In this document: positions 27,592 to 35,718 of the stretch, one piece after another
Layout of the letters: every line of letters starts with the position of its first letter
Position numbering within the stretch: position 1 is the first letter of the stretch
NCBI GenBank assembly: GCA_030536755.1
Contig: JAUNPJ010000009.1
Location: 1 to 64,000, forward strand
Source: Eubacteriales bacterium
Lineage (GTDB): Bacteria; Bacillota; Clostridia; Lachnospirales; Lachnospiraceae
Length of the DNA: 64,000 nt
Direction of reading: 5' to 3'
Notes under the pieces: generated by a model
What the model saw: only the letters and a program-made list of their open reading frames with translations
The model's database searches: none
Told to the model about the DNA's origin: nothing
Program-made: the position numbers and the translations under genes

Positions 27592-30500
27592 CTAATGCAT
27601 TTTCCAGAGTTTTTCAATACTCTTTTCAACAACTTTTATGTTATTTTGCCCATATTTTACTTGCATTTTTCCCAATATTGCCGAATCAATGCCGATATTT
27701 CGGCTGGAAGGAAGTCGTTTCATCACTTTATCACGGTGAATATAGATTACCACACTGTCATTTCCTTCGCAATCCTTTAAATCTTCAAATAATTCAACTT
27801 CTCTGTGATGATATTCCTGCTTTGTTTCAAACTGAATCCAGAGTTCTCTCGGTATCTGCCCAAAAGAAAGAATCTGTTCACAGATGATCTTGCTGGCACG
27901 CTCATCTTCGGCTGCCACATGGCCTCTGATAAAGACTTTGCTTTCCTCTTCCATCAAAAGCTGATTTTTTTCATAATCTCTTGGAAAGACGATGACCTCT
28001 ACCGTCCCCACCAGATCTTCCAGCGTCAAAAACGCCATGACCTTATTGTTTTTCGTATATTTGATCGTCTTCTCCGTAATAATGCCCCCGACTACAACCT
28101 GCTGGCCGTCGCGAACTCTGGCAGCGCCGATTTCATCATCCGGCTGAAAATCTGAGGTAATGGCAGTAATATTTTTTTCCATCATTGCCGCATAATTTTC
28201 CAGCGGATGGCCGCTGATATAAACGCCAAGCACTTCTTTTTCAAAAGCAAGCAGCACTTCCTTGTCGTATTCTGATACATCAGGAAGACTGATTTCAAAA
28301 GCCTTTTTGTCTTCCTCTCCCACAATGTCAAACAGCGTCATCTGCCCTGCCATGGCATTTTTCTTCTCCTGCATCACACTGTCTACGATCTGCGAATAAA
28401 TCATAATCTTCTGACGACGATTTCCTTCCAGGCAGTCAAACGCTCCGGATTTGATGAAATTTTCAATCGCGCGTTTATTTACCTCCCTGCCTGCCATTCG
28501 CGTCACAAAATCTTTCATGTTTTTGAACAGTCCGCGCTCCCTGCGTTCCTCCACGATTGCATGGATCACTGGTTTTCCGACACTCTTGATGGCAGAAAGT
28601 CCATACCGGATGCTTTTTCCGTCCACAGAAAATGCACTTTCCCCACAGTTGATATCGGGCGGCAGAATCTGAATTCCCATCTTTCGACAGCTCAGGATAT
28701 ACTCCGATACCTTCGATGGATTATCAATGACGGAAGTCATTAAAGCCGCCATAAATTCCACCGGGTAATAATATTTCAGATACGCCGTCTGATAAGATAC
28801 CACTGCATAGGCAGCCGCGTGGGATTTGTTGAAGGCATACTTTGCGAAATCAATCATATCATCATAAATTTTGTTCGCCACATGTTCCGAAATCCCATTC
28901 GCAATACATCCAGGCACACCTTCTGCCTCATTTCCGTATACAAAATTCTGTCGTTCCTTTTCCATGACAGAAGCTTTTTTCTTGGACATCGCTCTTCGCA
29001 CCAGATCGCTTCGGCCAAGTGTATATCCTGCCAGAGAACGCACGATCTGCATGACCTGCTCCTGATATACGATACAGCCGTAGGTTGGTTTTAAAATACT
29101 CTCCAGCTGAGGACAGTCGTATGTGATTGTCTCCGGATGATTTTTGCCCCGAATATACTGCGGAATAAAATCCATCGGGCCCGGACGATACAGCGAAATA
29201 CCGGCGATAATATCCTCCAGACTCTGCGGTTTTAATTCCTTCATGAAATTCTTCATTCCGGCACTCTCCACCTGGAACACACCGTCTGTTCTTCCCGTTC
29301 CGATCGAATCCAGCACTTGTTTGTCATTGTAATCAATTTTGTCCATATCCAGCCGGATTCCCGTATCTTTTTCGATCAGATGCACCGCATTCTGGATAAC
29401 GGTCAGCGTACGAAGCCCCAAAAAGTCCATCTTCAAAAGACCAAGCTCTTCCAGCGTAGTCATCGTAAACTGCGTCGTAATTGTCCCATCGGAAGCCCGG
29501 GACAGCGGCACATATTCGTCTACATCCTTCTGGCTGATCACGACACCGGCCGCGTGCATGGACGTATGGCGTGGAAGTCCTTCCAGGCGCTTTGCCATAT
29601 CAATCAAATGATGAATCTGTTCATCCTGCATGTAAGCTCTTGCCAGCTCCGGATTCATCTTGAGCGCTTTATCAATCGTAATATTCAGCTCATTTGGAAT
29701 CATCTTGGCGATTGTATCGACCTGTGCATACGGCAGGTCCATCACACGTCCCACATCGCGAATCACTCCGCGAGCAGCCAGCGTACCGAACGTTACAATC
29801 TGTACCACACGATCTTTTCCATATTTTCTCACCACATAATCAATGACTTCCTGTCTTCTTTCGAAACAGAAGTCAATATCAATATCCGGCATGGATACAC
29901 GCTCCGGATTCAGGAAACGCTCAAAGAGCAGATCGTACTTGATCGGATCGAGCTTCGTGATTCCAAGCGTATAGGAGACAAGGCTTCCGGCCGCAGAGCC
30001 TCGGCCTGGTCCTACCATGATATCATGGTCACGGGCATACTTGATAAAATCCCAGACGATCAGGAAATAGTCCACATATCCCATATTCTTGATCGTATTC
30101 AGCTCGTAGATCAGACGCTCTTTCAGCTCTTCGGTCACCGGCTGATAACGTTCCTGCAATCCTTCAAAACACAGTTTATTCAGATATTCCCAGGCCGTAT
30201 AACCTTCCGGGACATCATACCGCGGCAGCTTGGTCACACCAAATTCAATCTCCACATTGCAGCGCATCGCGATTTTGTGGGTATTTTCCAGTGCCTCCAA
30301 AGCATATGGAAATAATTCTGCCATCTCCTGCGGAGATTTTACAAAATACTGGCCGCCCTCATAGCGCATACGGTCTTCGTCCGCCAGCTTCTTTCCTGTC
30401 TGCAGACACAGCAAAATATCATGCGACTCCACGTCATCCCGATACGTATAATGCACATCATTGGTGACTACCATAGGGATTCCCGTCTCTTCATGCAGGC

Positions 30501-31077
30501 GCATCAGCTGCTGATTGACCATCTGCTGCTGCGCAATGCCGTGATCTTGCAGTTCCAGAAAGAAATTGTTTTCACCAAAGATTTCCTGATAACGAAGGGC
30601 GGCTTCTTTAGCATCTTCATACATGCTTCTCGTCAGATACCTGACCACTTCACCTGCAAGGCAGGCACTCAGAGCAATAATCCCCTCATGATATTGTTTC
30701 AAAAGTTCCAAGTCCACACGCGGCTTATAATAGTATCCCTCAACAAAGCCTTTTGATACGATTTTCATCAGATTCGCATATCCCTGGTTATTCTCTGCCA
30801 GAAGAACCAGATGATAATAGCGCCCGGAAGAAGAACCGCCTGCTTCTTTGTCAAAACGCGAACCGGGAGCTACATATACCTCACAGCCAAGAATCGGTCG
30901 GATTCCGGCTTCTTTTGCAGCCCTATAAAAATCAATGCAGCCATACATGACTCCATGGTCCGTGATGGCCGCACTGTCCATTCCAAGTTCTTTCACTCTG
31001 GCTACATATTCTTTAATCTTATTCGAACCGTCCAACAGACTGTACTCTGTGTGGACGTGCAAATGAGTGAAATTCAT
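27592..31077 (-). CDS. dnaE: DNA polymerase III alpha subunit
   Basis: An 1161-residue DnaE-type replicative polymerase. The PHP domain opens with HLHVHTEYSLLDG. The polymerase core has GPGRGSAAGS and the metal aspartates in PDIDIDF near 405, then the HhH (about 825-900) and a C-terminal OB domain (about 970-1050). Firmicutes also carry PolC, so this is likely the DnaE that extends primers. It ends 63 bases before pfkA and begins 3 bases after the S1-domain gene. Confidence 0.96.
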   Translation of the reverse strand: MNFTHLHVHTEYSLLDGSNKIKEYVARVKELGMDSAAITDHGVMYGCIDFYRAAKEAGIRPILGCEVYVAPGSRFDKEAGGSSSGRYYHLVLLAENNQGYANLMKIVSKGFVEGYYYKPRVDLELLKQYHEGIIALSACLAGEVVRYLTRSMYEDAKEAALRYQEIFGENNFFLELQDHGIAQQQMVNQQLMRLHEETGIPMVVTNDVHYTYRDDVESHDILLCLQTGKKLADEDRMRYEGGQYFVKSPQEMAELFPYALEALENTHKIAMRCNVEIEFGVTKLPRYDVPEGYTAWEYLNKLCFEGLQERYQPVTEELKERLIYELNTIKNMGYVDYFLIVWDFIKYARDHDIMVGPGRGSAAGSLVSYTLGITKLDPIKYDLLFERFLNPERVSMPDIDIDFCFERRQEVIDYVVRKYGKDRVVQIVTFGTLAARGVIRDVGRVMDLPYAQVDTIAKMIPNELNITIDKALKMNPELARAYMQDEQIHHLIDMAKRLEGLPRHTSMHAAGVVISQKDVDEYVPLSRASDGTITTQFTMTTLEELGLLKMDFLGLRTLTVIQNAVHLIEKDTGIRLDMDKIDYNDKQVLDSIGTGRTDGVFQVESAGMKNFMKELKPQSLEDIIAGISLYRPGPMDFIPQYIRGKNHPETITYDCPQLESILKPTYGCIVYQEQVMQIVRSLAGYTLGRSDLVRRAMSKKKASVMEKERQNFVYGNEAEGVPGCIANGISEHVANKIYDDMIDFAKYAFNKSHAAAYAVVSYQTAYLKYYYPVEFMAALMTSVIDNPSKVSEYILSCRKMGIQILPPDINCGESAFSVDGKSIRYGLSAIKSVGKPVIHAIVEERRERGLFKNMKDFVTRMAGREVNKRAIENFIKSGAFDCLEGNRRQKIMIYSQIVDSVMQEKKNAMAGQMTLFDIVGEEDKKAFEISLPDVSEYDKEVLLAFEKEVLGVYISGHPLENYAAMMEKNITAITSDFQPDDEIGAARVRDGQQVVVGGIITEKTIKYTKNNKVMAFLTLEDLVGTVEVIVFPRDYEKNQLLMEEESKVFIRGHVAAEDERASKIICEQILSFGQIPRELWIQFETKQEYHHREVELFEDLKDCEGNDSVVIYIHRDKVMKRLPSSRNIGIDSAILGKMQVKYGQNNIKVVEKSIEKLWKMH

Positions 31078-31080
31078 CCT

Positions 31081-31920
31081 CTATCTCCTTCGTAGCTTGT
31101 GGTCTTTAATCTCTACCTTTCCTTCTTTTAACAAATGGCCTACCGCTCTTTTGAACGCCGCCTTGCTCAGTCCGAACTCACGCTTAATGATTTCCGGTGA
31201 TGCTTTGTCATCAAACGGCAGCACACCTGCATATTCATCGATCACGCCAAGCACCATATCTGCATCCTCATGAATCTGGAGATACGCTTTCTGCTTGCTG
31301 CTGAGATTGAGCTTTCCGTCTTCCTTAACTTCTGTCACGCGAAATTCCATCACATCACCGACTTTGTAATTTCCCTGCGCCTCTCTGGCCGGAACAAGCC
31401 CGGAATACTGATTATCCACCGCAACAAATACACCAAAGCGCTCACTGATCTCATAAATTCTTCCTTTTACCATATCACCGATCTGATACGGAGAATTGGT
31501 CTTCAGATAGTGATAGACTTTCATCGTTGCACAGAGACGTTTGCTCTTGTCCACATAAAGTGCCACAAGACAGTCATCTCCCTCACAGACTCTGCACGTC
31601 TGCTCCTTATAAGGAAGGAAGAGGTCTTTTTCCAGTCCCCAGCTTAAAAAAGCTCCAATCTTGCCCACCTGTGCGACCGGAAGGAGCGCTGTCTGGTGCA
31701 GCGTGATTGCCGGTTGATGCGTCGTGGCGATCAGTCTGTCCTGAGAATCTTTATACAAAAATACTTTGATTTTATCTCCTGCCTGAACACCGGCAGGTAC
31801 CTGTTTTCTCGGAAGCAGTACACGCTCATCCATTCTGGCCTGTACACTCTCACCGAGATATACACCAAACTCTACTTTTTTTACGACAGTCAGTTCCTGC
31901 TGTCTTCCTAATTCCATCAT
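31081..31920 (-). CDS. S1 RNA-binding domain protein (CvfB-like)
   Basis: A 279-residue protein with tandem S1-type OB domains: one at about 10-65, a second, diverged one near 70-130, and a canonical one at 145-210 (YQIGDMVKGRIYEISERFGVFVAVDNQYSGLVPARE). A winged helix closes it (SPEIIKREFGLSKAAFKRAVGHLLKEGKVE). This is the domain order of CvfB/YitL, an RNA-binding regulator. Its start overlaps the thioesterase stop by 4 bases, and it is probably cotranscribed with that gene and dnaE. Confidence 0.85.
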   Translation of the reverse strand: MMELGRQQELTVVKKVEFGVYLGESVQARMDERVLLPRKQVPAGVQAGDKIKVFLYKDSQDRLIATTHQPAITLHQTALLPVAQVGKIGAFLSWGLEKDLFLPYKEQTCRVCEGDDCLVALYVDKSKRLCATMKVYHYLKTNSPYQIGDMVKGRIYEISERFGVFVAVDNQYSGLVPAREAQGNYKVGDVMEFRVTEVKEDGKLNLSSKQKAYLQIHEDADMVLGVIDEYAGVLPFDDKASPEIIKREFGLSKAAFKRAVGHLLKEGKVEIKDHKLRRR

Positions 31921-32639
31921 ATGGTTTCTCCTTCTCGCGAAAATTCAACAATTGTATACGGCTCCAGATCTTCCTTACACAATGCCACGGTATATTTATT
32001 TTCCTCCACATAAACCAACGGAACAATGACATCGCCAAGAACTGCCTGTTTTTTGTACTCGGCACGCATCTGTGCGATTGAAAAATCAGAAGGAACGAAT
32101 TCCTGAGCCATCTGTATGTACTTTCCATTATTGACATGATGATTGGTATCCAGATGATAACTTTGCACAGAAAACGCTTTTCGTTTCATGCTTGCGGCAG
32201 GAACAGAAATCTTTCTGTCTGCGTAGATCATCGGAAGCGGCGCATCCAATGTATAACCATCTATATACTTTTTTGTAATGATCGTTGGTCTTTTCTTCTT
32301 CAGATCCATAAAGACCCACAGCGAATTCGCATAAGCCAGTGTCTCTCCGGTGTAAGATTTCATCGTAAAATTACGGCTTCCCATGAATCCCTTAAACGCA
32401 TAGGGCCATGTGGAAATCTCAATGTTCTCTCCCAGAGCCGGATAACGCTTTACAACGATCTGCCAGGAAGACAGTACCCAGCCCTTACAGTCTCTTTTCA
32501 ATGCCCGAAGTCCCAGTCCGATGTCTTCCGAATGGAATGTGCTGCAATCCTGGAAATAATTGACAATCCCATTCAATGTCATCCGCTCGTCTTCTCCAAC
32601 CTCACTGTAGCGGACACGACTGTAAAAAGAATAACTCAT
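31917..32639 (-). CDS. Acyl-ACP thioesterase
   Basis: A 240-residue double-hotdog protein of the plant FatA/FatB-like family. The N-terminal hotdog begins RVRYSEVGEDERMTL. The C-terminal one carries the catalytic Asn/His segment in SYHLDTNHHVNNGKYIQMA near 155-172. It would release free fatty acids from acyl-carrier protein in the cytosol. ATG 32639 lies after a GGGGGAA-type ribosome site. The tRNA gene and its terminator lie immediately upstream on the same strand. Confidence 0.9.
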   Translation of the reverse strand: MSYSFYSRVRYSEVGEDERMTLNGIVNYFQDCSTFHSEDIGLGLRALKRDCKGWVLSSWQIVVKRYPALGENIEISTWPYAFKGFMGSRNFTMKSYTGETLAYANSLWVFMDLKKKRPTIITKKYIDGYTLDAPLPMIYADRKISVPAASMKRKAFSVQSYHLDTNHHVNNGKYIQMAQEFVPSDFSIAQMRAEYKKQAVLGDVIVPLVYVEENKYTVALCKEDLEPYTIVEFSREGETI

Positions 32640-32685
32640 AATGTTTCCCCCGCTTTAACAAAACTTTCTGTGCTCATATACAAAG

Positions 32686-32717
32686 AAAGGGCTTTGCAGT
32701 AATCTGCAATGCCCTTT
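32686..32717 (-). terminator. Terminator of tRNA-Gln
   Basis: AAAGGGC..TTGCAG pairs with CTGCAA..GCCCTTT (14 positions, one mismatch, 4-base loop), followed on the minus strand by TCTTTG. It begins 8 bases past the tRNA 3' end. Confidence 0.7.
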
Positions 32718-32724
32718 TCTGTAG

Positions 32725-32796
32725 CTGGGCTACAAGGATTCGAACCTTGAAATGACGGAGTCAGAGTCCGTTGCCTTACCGTTTGGCGATAGCCCA
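32725..32796 (-). tRNA. tRNA-Gln (anticodon CTG)
   Basis: A 72-base cloverleaf with acceptor TGGGCTA/TAGCCCA and discriminator G. The D-arm is GCC..GGC, the anticodon stem ACGGA/TCCGT has loop CTCTGAC (anticodon CTG), and the T-arm is CAAGG..TTCGAATCCTTG. CCA is not encoded. It reads CAG codons, and a TTG-anticodon partner must exist elsewhere. It is a single gene with its own promoter and terminator. Confidence 0.95.
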
Positions 32797-32813
32797 ATGT
32801 CACAACACAATGT

Positions 32814-32842
32814 ATTATATTACAGGTCTTAGAAAAAAGCAA
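32814..32842 (-). promoter_or_regulatory. Promoter of tRNA-Gln
   Basis: Minus-strand TTGCTT (32842-32837), 17 bases, TATAAT (32819-32814). Transcription would start a few bases before the tRNA. Confidence 0.75.
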
Positions 32843-32947
32843 GTACTTTTTTGAATTTTTTTAAATTTTTTTTATTTCCGTTTGTTCCTGCTTTTTGCTG
32901 CCTCTTAGAAGATATTAACAGCAAAATCTAAATCCGTCAAGTATTAT

Positions 32948-32976
32948 TTTACATTGATTCTAGATAATGGTATAAT
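32948..32976 (+). promoter_or_regulatory. Promoter of pncB
   Basis: TTTACA (32948-32953), 17 bases, TATAAT (32971-32976). It leaves a leader of about 47 bases before the ATG at 33030, which has AAGGAGAA upstream. Confidence 0.75.
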
Positions 32977-33029
32977 ACTAACAACAAGAGATTACCCGTA
33001 ATTATACTTTTAAAAGAGAAGGAGAACTT

Positions 33030-34499
33030 ATGAGAGCCAATAACCTTACCCTGCTCACTGATTTTTATGAATTGACCATGATGCAGGGTTACTTCAAGAA
33101 CCACTCAAATCAAACGGTTATTTTCGATGTATTTTACAGAGACAACCCCTGCAATGGAAGTTATGCGATCACAGCCGGACTGGAACAGATGATTGAATAC
33201 ATCGAAAATCTGCATTTTTCTGAAGCAGATGTGGAATACCTGCGCAGCCTCAATATGTTTGACGAAGATTTCCTGGAATATCTGAGCAACTTCCATTTTT
33301 CAGGAGATATCTACGCCATTCCCGAGGGAACTGTCGTATTCCCAAGAGAACCGCTTGTAAAAATCATTGCACCTGCAATGGAAGCACAGCTGGTGGAGAC
33401 AGCAATCTTAAATATTTTAAACCACCAGAGCCTGATCGCAACCAAAGCCTCCCGCGTCTGCTACGCAGCAAGAGGAGACGGAGTTATGGAATTTGGTCTG
33501 CGCCGCGCCCAGGGACCGGATGCCGGAATCTTTGGTGCCCGCGCAGCGATGATCGGCGGATGTATCGGAACCTCCAACGTGCTGACCGGCCAGATGTTTG
33601 ATGTACCAGTCCTTGGTACACACGCGCACAGTTGGATTATGAGCTTCCCGGATGAGTACACCGCATTCAAAACCTATGCACGTCTCTATCCAGATGCCTG
33701 CATTCTTCTTGTGGACACCTATGACACCTTAAATTCCGGTGTGCCGAATGCCATCCGTGTATTTGAGGAGATGCGTGAAGAGGGTGTACACCTGAGCAGA
33801 TACGGAATCCGCCTCGACAGCGGTGATCTTGCTTACTTATCAAAGAAAGCACACAAGATGCTGTGTGCCGCCGGATTTGACGATGCTGTCATCTCCGCTT
33901 CCAGTGATCTGGACGAATACCTCATTGACAGCCTGAAAACACAGGATGCCAAGATCAATTCCTGGGGTGTCGGAACCAACCTGATCACCTCCAAAGGACA
34001 TCCTGCCTTCGGCGGCGTTTATAAACTGGCCGCCATCAAAGACGACGCAACCGGCCAATTCATTCCGAAGATCAAGCTGTCCGAAAACACAGAAAAAGTT
34101 ACAAATCCGGGTGACAAGACGATTTACCGTATTTACAGCAAATCCTCCGGCAAGATCAAAGCCGATTTGATCTGTCTGGCCGATGAAAAATTTGATGAGA
34201 ACGAAAATATGGTCATCTTCGATCCGATCGATACCTGGAAAAAGACAAGAATTCTCGGCGGTACTTACACAATGAGAGAACTTCTGATTCCGATTTTCAA
34301 AAATGGAGAATGTGTATACACCGATCGTCCTTCTGTTATGGAACTGCGTGAAATCTGTCAGAAGGAACTGAGCACTCTGTGGGACGAATCCAGACGTCTG
34401 GTAAATCCTCATGAGGTTTATGTGGATCTTTCCCAGAAATTATTCGATCTGAAGTCAGAACTCCTGGATGAAATCGCAGAGGAATCTCTGAAAGAATAA
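33030..34499 (+). CDS. pncB: Nicotinate phosphoribosyltransferase
   Basis: A 489-residue enzyme that converts nicotinate and PRPP to nicotinate mononucleotide for NAD salvage. TDFYELTMMQGYF opens the family domain. EFGLRRAQGPD and GTHAHSWIMSFPDE hold substrate and the phosphorylated His, and IRLDSGDLAYLS and GVGTNL give the PRPP site. It has its own promoter and stands alone on the plus strand before the terminator at 34510-34563. NAD supply is of interest in a genome with a SIR2 effector, but no link is shown. Confidence 0.93.
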   Translation: MRANNLTLLTDFYELTMMQGYFKNHSNQTVIFDVFYRDNPCNGSYAITAGLEQMIEYIENLHFSEADVEYLRSLNMFDEDFLEYLSNFHFSGDIYAIPEGTVVFPREPLVKIIAPAMEAQLVETAILNILNHQSLIATKASRVCYAARGDGVMEFGLRRAQGPDAGIFGARAAMIGGCIGTSNVLTGQMFDVPVLGTHAHSWIMSFPDEYTAFKTYARLYPDACILLVDTYDTLNSGVPNAIRVFEEMREEGVHLSRYGIRLDSGDLAYLSKKAHKMLCAAGFDDAVISASSDLDEYLIDSLKTQDAKINSWGVGTNLITSKGHPAFGGVYKLAAIKDDATGQFIPKIKLSENTEKVTNPGDKTIYRIYSKSSGKIKADLICLADEKFDENENMVIFDPIDTWKKTRILGGTYTMRELLIPIFKNGECVYTDRPSVMELREICQKELSTLWDESRRLVNPHEVYVDLSQKLFDLKSELLDEIAEESLKE

Positions 34500-34528
34500 G
34501 CATATCTGTCTCCTCTCTGTCATATGAT
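34500..34528 (+). promoter_or_regulatory. Possible sigma-E-type promoter before the VanY-like gene
   Basis: GCATATC (34500-34506), 14 bases, CATATGAT (34521-34528) resembles the mother-cell sigma-E pattern. A start near 34535 falls in the loop of the hairpin above. The match is imperfect. Confidence 0.35.
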
Positions 34529-34563
34529 AAATCAGGCATCATAGACGGAGAGGAGGCTTTTTT
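34510..34563 (+). terminator. pncB terminator that contains the next gene's ribosome site
   Basis: CTCCTCTCTGTC (34510-34521) pairs with GACGGAGAGGAG (34544-34555), 12 bp with one G-T, with an ATGAT/ATCAT pair inside. C plus six T residues follow and run directly into ATG 34564. The AGGAGG at 34551-34556 is the ribosome site of the downstream gene, so the hairpin can both end pncB transcripts and hide that site. Confidence 0.75.
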
Positions 34564-35097
34564 ATGCTGTCTTACACACTACTCGTCAATCGTGAACACC
34601 CGCTCGAACCGGATTACATACCGGATGACCTGGTGTATGTCAACATTCCTTTTCACGCCCCATTGGACTCGCCCAAGCGGATGCTCCGGCGGCAGGCTGC
34701 CGAGGCCGCCCAGGAACTGTTTCACCGCTCCATAGAAATGAAGGTCAATCTCATCGGAATTTCCGGTTATCGTTCTTATGAACGCCAGCTGCAACTCAAT
34801 ACGGGAAGCCCCTATGTCGCACTGGCAGGTACCAGCGAACATCAAAGCGGACTGGCTCTTGATGTCTCCTGTCCCGCCGTGTCTCTGGAACTGACAGAAG
34901 GGTTTGCTCATACGCCGGAATGCCGCTTTCTGCATGACTACGCTCCTTTATATGGCTTCATTCTCCGTTATCCAAAGGGAAAGGAAAAAATAACCGGATA
35001 TGCTTACGAGCCCTGGCATATCCGGTATGTGACAAAATCTCTCGCTCTGTATCTCTCCCTCACGGGAATGACTTTAGAAGAGTATCATGCAATTTAA
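34564..35097 (+). CDS. VanY-like D-Ala-D-Ala carboxypeptidase (peptidase M15B)
   Basis: A 177-residue zinc peptidase. SGYRSYERQ near 65 is the fold's opening. SEHQSGLALDVS near 95 supplies the His and Asp zinc ligands, and EPWHIRYV near 155 supplies the third ligand and catalytic Glu, so the active site is complete. Enzymes of this family trim the last D-alanine of peptidoglycan stems. Unusually there is no signal peptide or membrane helix: the protein begins MLSYTLLVNREHPLEPDY. The ribosome site lies in a terminator hairpin. It converges with spoVT, the two stops abutting. Confidence 0.88.
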   Translation: MLSYTLLVNREHPLEPDYIPDDLVYVNIPFHAPLDSPKRMLRRQAAEAAQELFHRSIEMKVNLIGISGYRSYERQLQLNTGSPYVALAGTSEHQSGLALDVSCPAVSLELTEGFAHTPECRFLHDYAPLYGFILRYPKGKEKITGYAYEPWHIRYVTKSLALYLSLTGMTLEEYHAI

Positions 35098-35646
35098 TTA
35101 TTGTTCCATCTGCCGCCCCAAAAATCCGGCTGCTGTCTGGACCAGCTTTTGTTCTGCTTCTCCCATTCGGTTCTTTTCTCCCCGCCCGAGCAACGCAACC
35201 GAACCAATGGCATCCCCCGCGCAGATGATGGGCCAGATCACTTGTGCTGTTAATTCTTCCTGCTGATTTTCAATCATCGGAATTTTTCTGCTGCTGGAAG
35301 CATCTGCACAGATTGTTTCGCGATTGGAAATCATCTGTTCCAGCTCCTGGCTGATTTCTTTTCCCATATATTCCTTCGCCGACGATCCCGAGACAGCTAC
35401 CACCTGATCATGATCGGTAATGCAGGCAAGCATCCCCGTCGTCTGCGCCAGTGCCTCGGCATACTCCCTGGCAAAAATACTCAGCTCGCCAATCGGGGAA
35501 TATTTTTTCAGAATAATTTCCCCTTCTCTGTCTGTAAAAATTTCCAGCGGCGTCCCTTCCTTAATCCGCAGCGTTCTTCGTATCTCCTTGGGAATGACTA
35601 CCCTTCCCAGATCATCGATCCTTCTCACGATTCCTGTAGCTTTCAT
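35098..35646 (-). CDS. spoVT: Stage V sporulation protein T
   Basis: A 182-residue regulator close in sequence to Bacillus SpoVT. The AbrB-type swapped-hairpin DNA-binding domain (MKATGIVRRIDDLGRVVIPKEIRR) forms the first 50 residues and a GAF-like domain fills the rest, ending AAGFLGRQMEQ. SpoVT adjusts forespore gene expression late in sporulation. A sigma-G-like promoter lies upstream and its ribosome site is inside a hairpin. This is strong evidence that the organism forms spores. Confidence 0.95.
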   Translation of the reverse strand: MKATGIVRRIDDLGRVVIPKEIRRTLRIKEGTPLEIFTDREGEIILKKYSPIGELSIFAREYAEALAQTTGMLACITDHDQVVAVSGSSAKEYMGKEISQELEQMISNRETICADASSSRKIPMIENQQEELTAQVIWPIICAGDAIGSVALLGRGEKNRMGEAEQKLVQTAAGFLGRQMEQ

Positions 35647-35648
35647 AT

Positions 35649-35706
35649 AAAAATTCCTCCATTTACTGTACTTTCCGTATCTGGAAATAGTATCTGTAAA
35701 TGGAGG
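35649..35706 (-). terminator. Terminator of the esterase gene that contains the spoVT ribosome site
   Basis: CCTCCATTTAC and GTAAATGGAGG form a perfect 11-bp stem (35656-35666 with 35696-35706), with an inner TTTCC/GGAAA stem. Five T residues follow on the minus strand before ATG 35646. GGAGG in the 3' arm is the spoVT Shine-Dalgarno. Confidence 0.75.
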
Positions 35707-35718
35707 ATTTTTTATGCA
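35688..35718 (-). promoter_or_regulatory. Sigma-G-like promoter of spoVT
   Basis: Minus-strand TGCATA (35718-35713), 18 bases, GATACTA (35694-35688) is one base from the forespore sigma-G pattern (TGMATA / CATACTA). The start near 35681 lies within the hairpin loop. Bacillus spoVT is known to be sigma-G-dependent. Confidence 0.6.

Noticed and set aside
29317-30315. 332-codon plus-strand ORF opposite dnaE
   Set aside because: Antisense shadow of a highly conserved gene with no independent coding signal.
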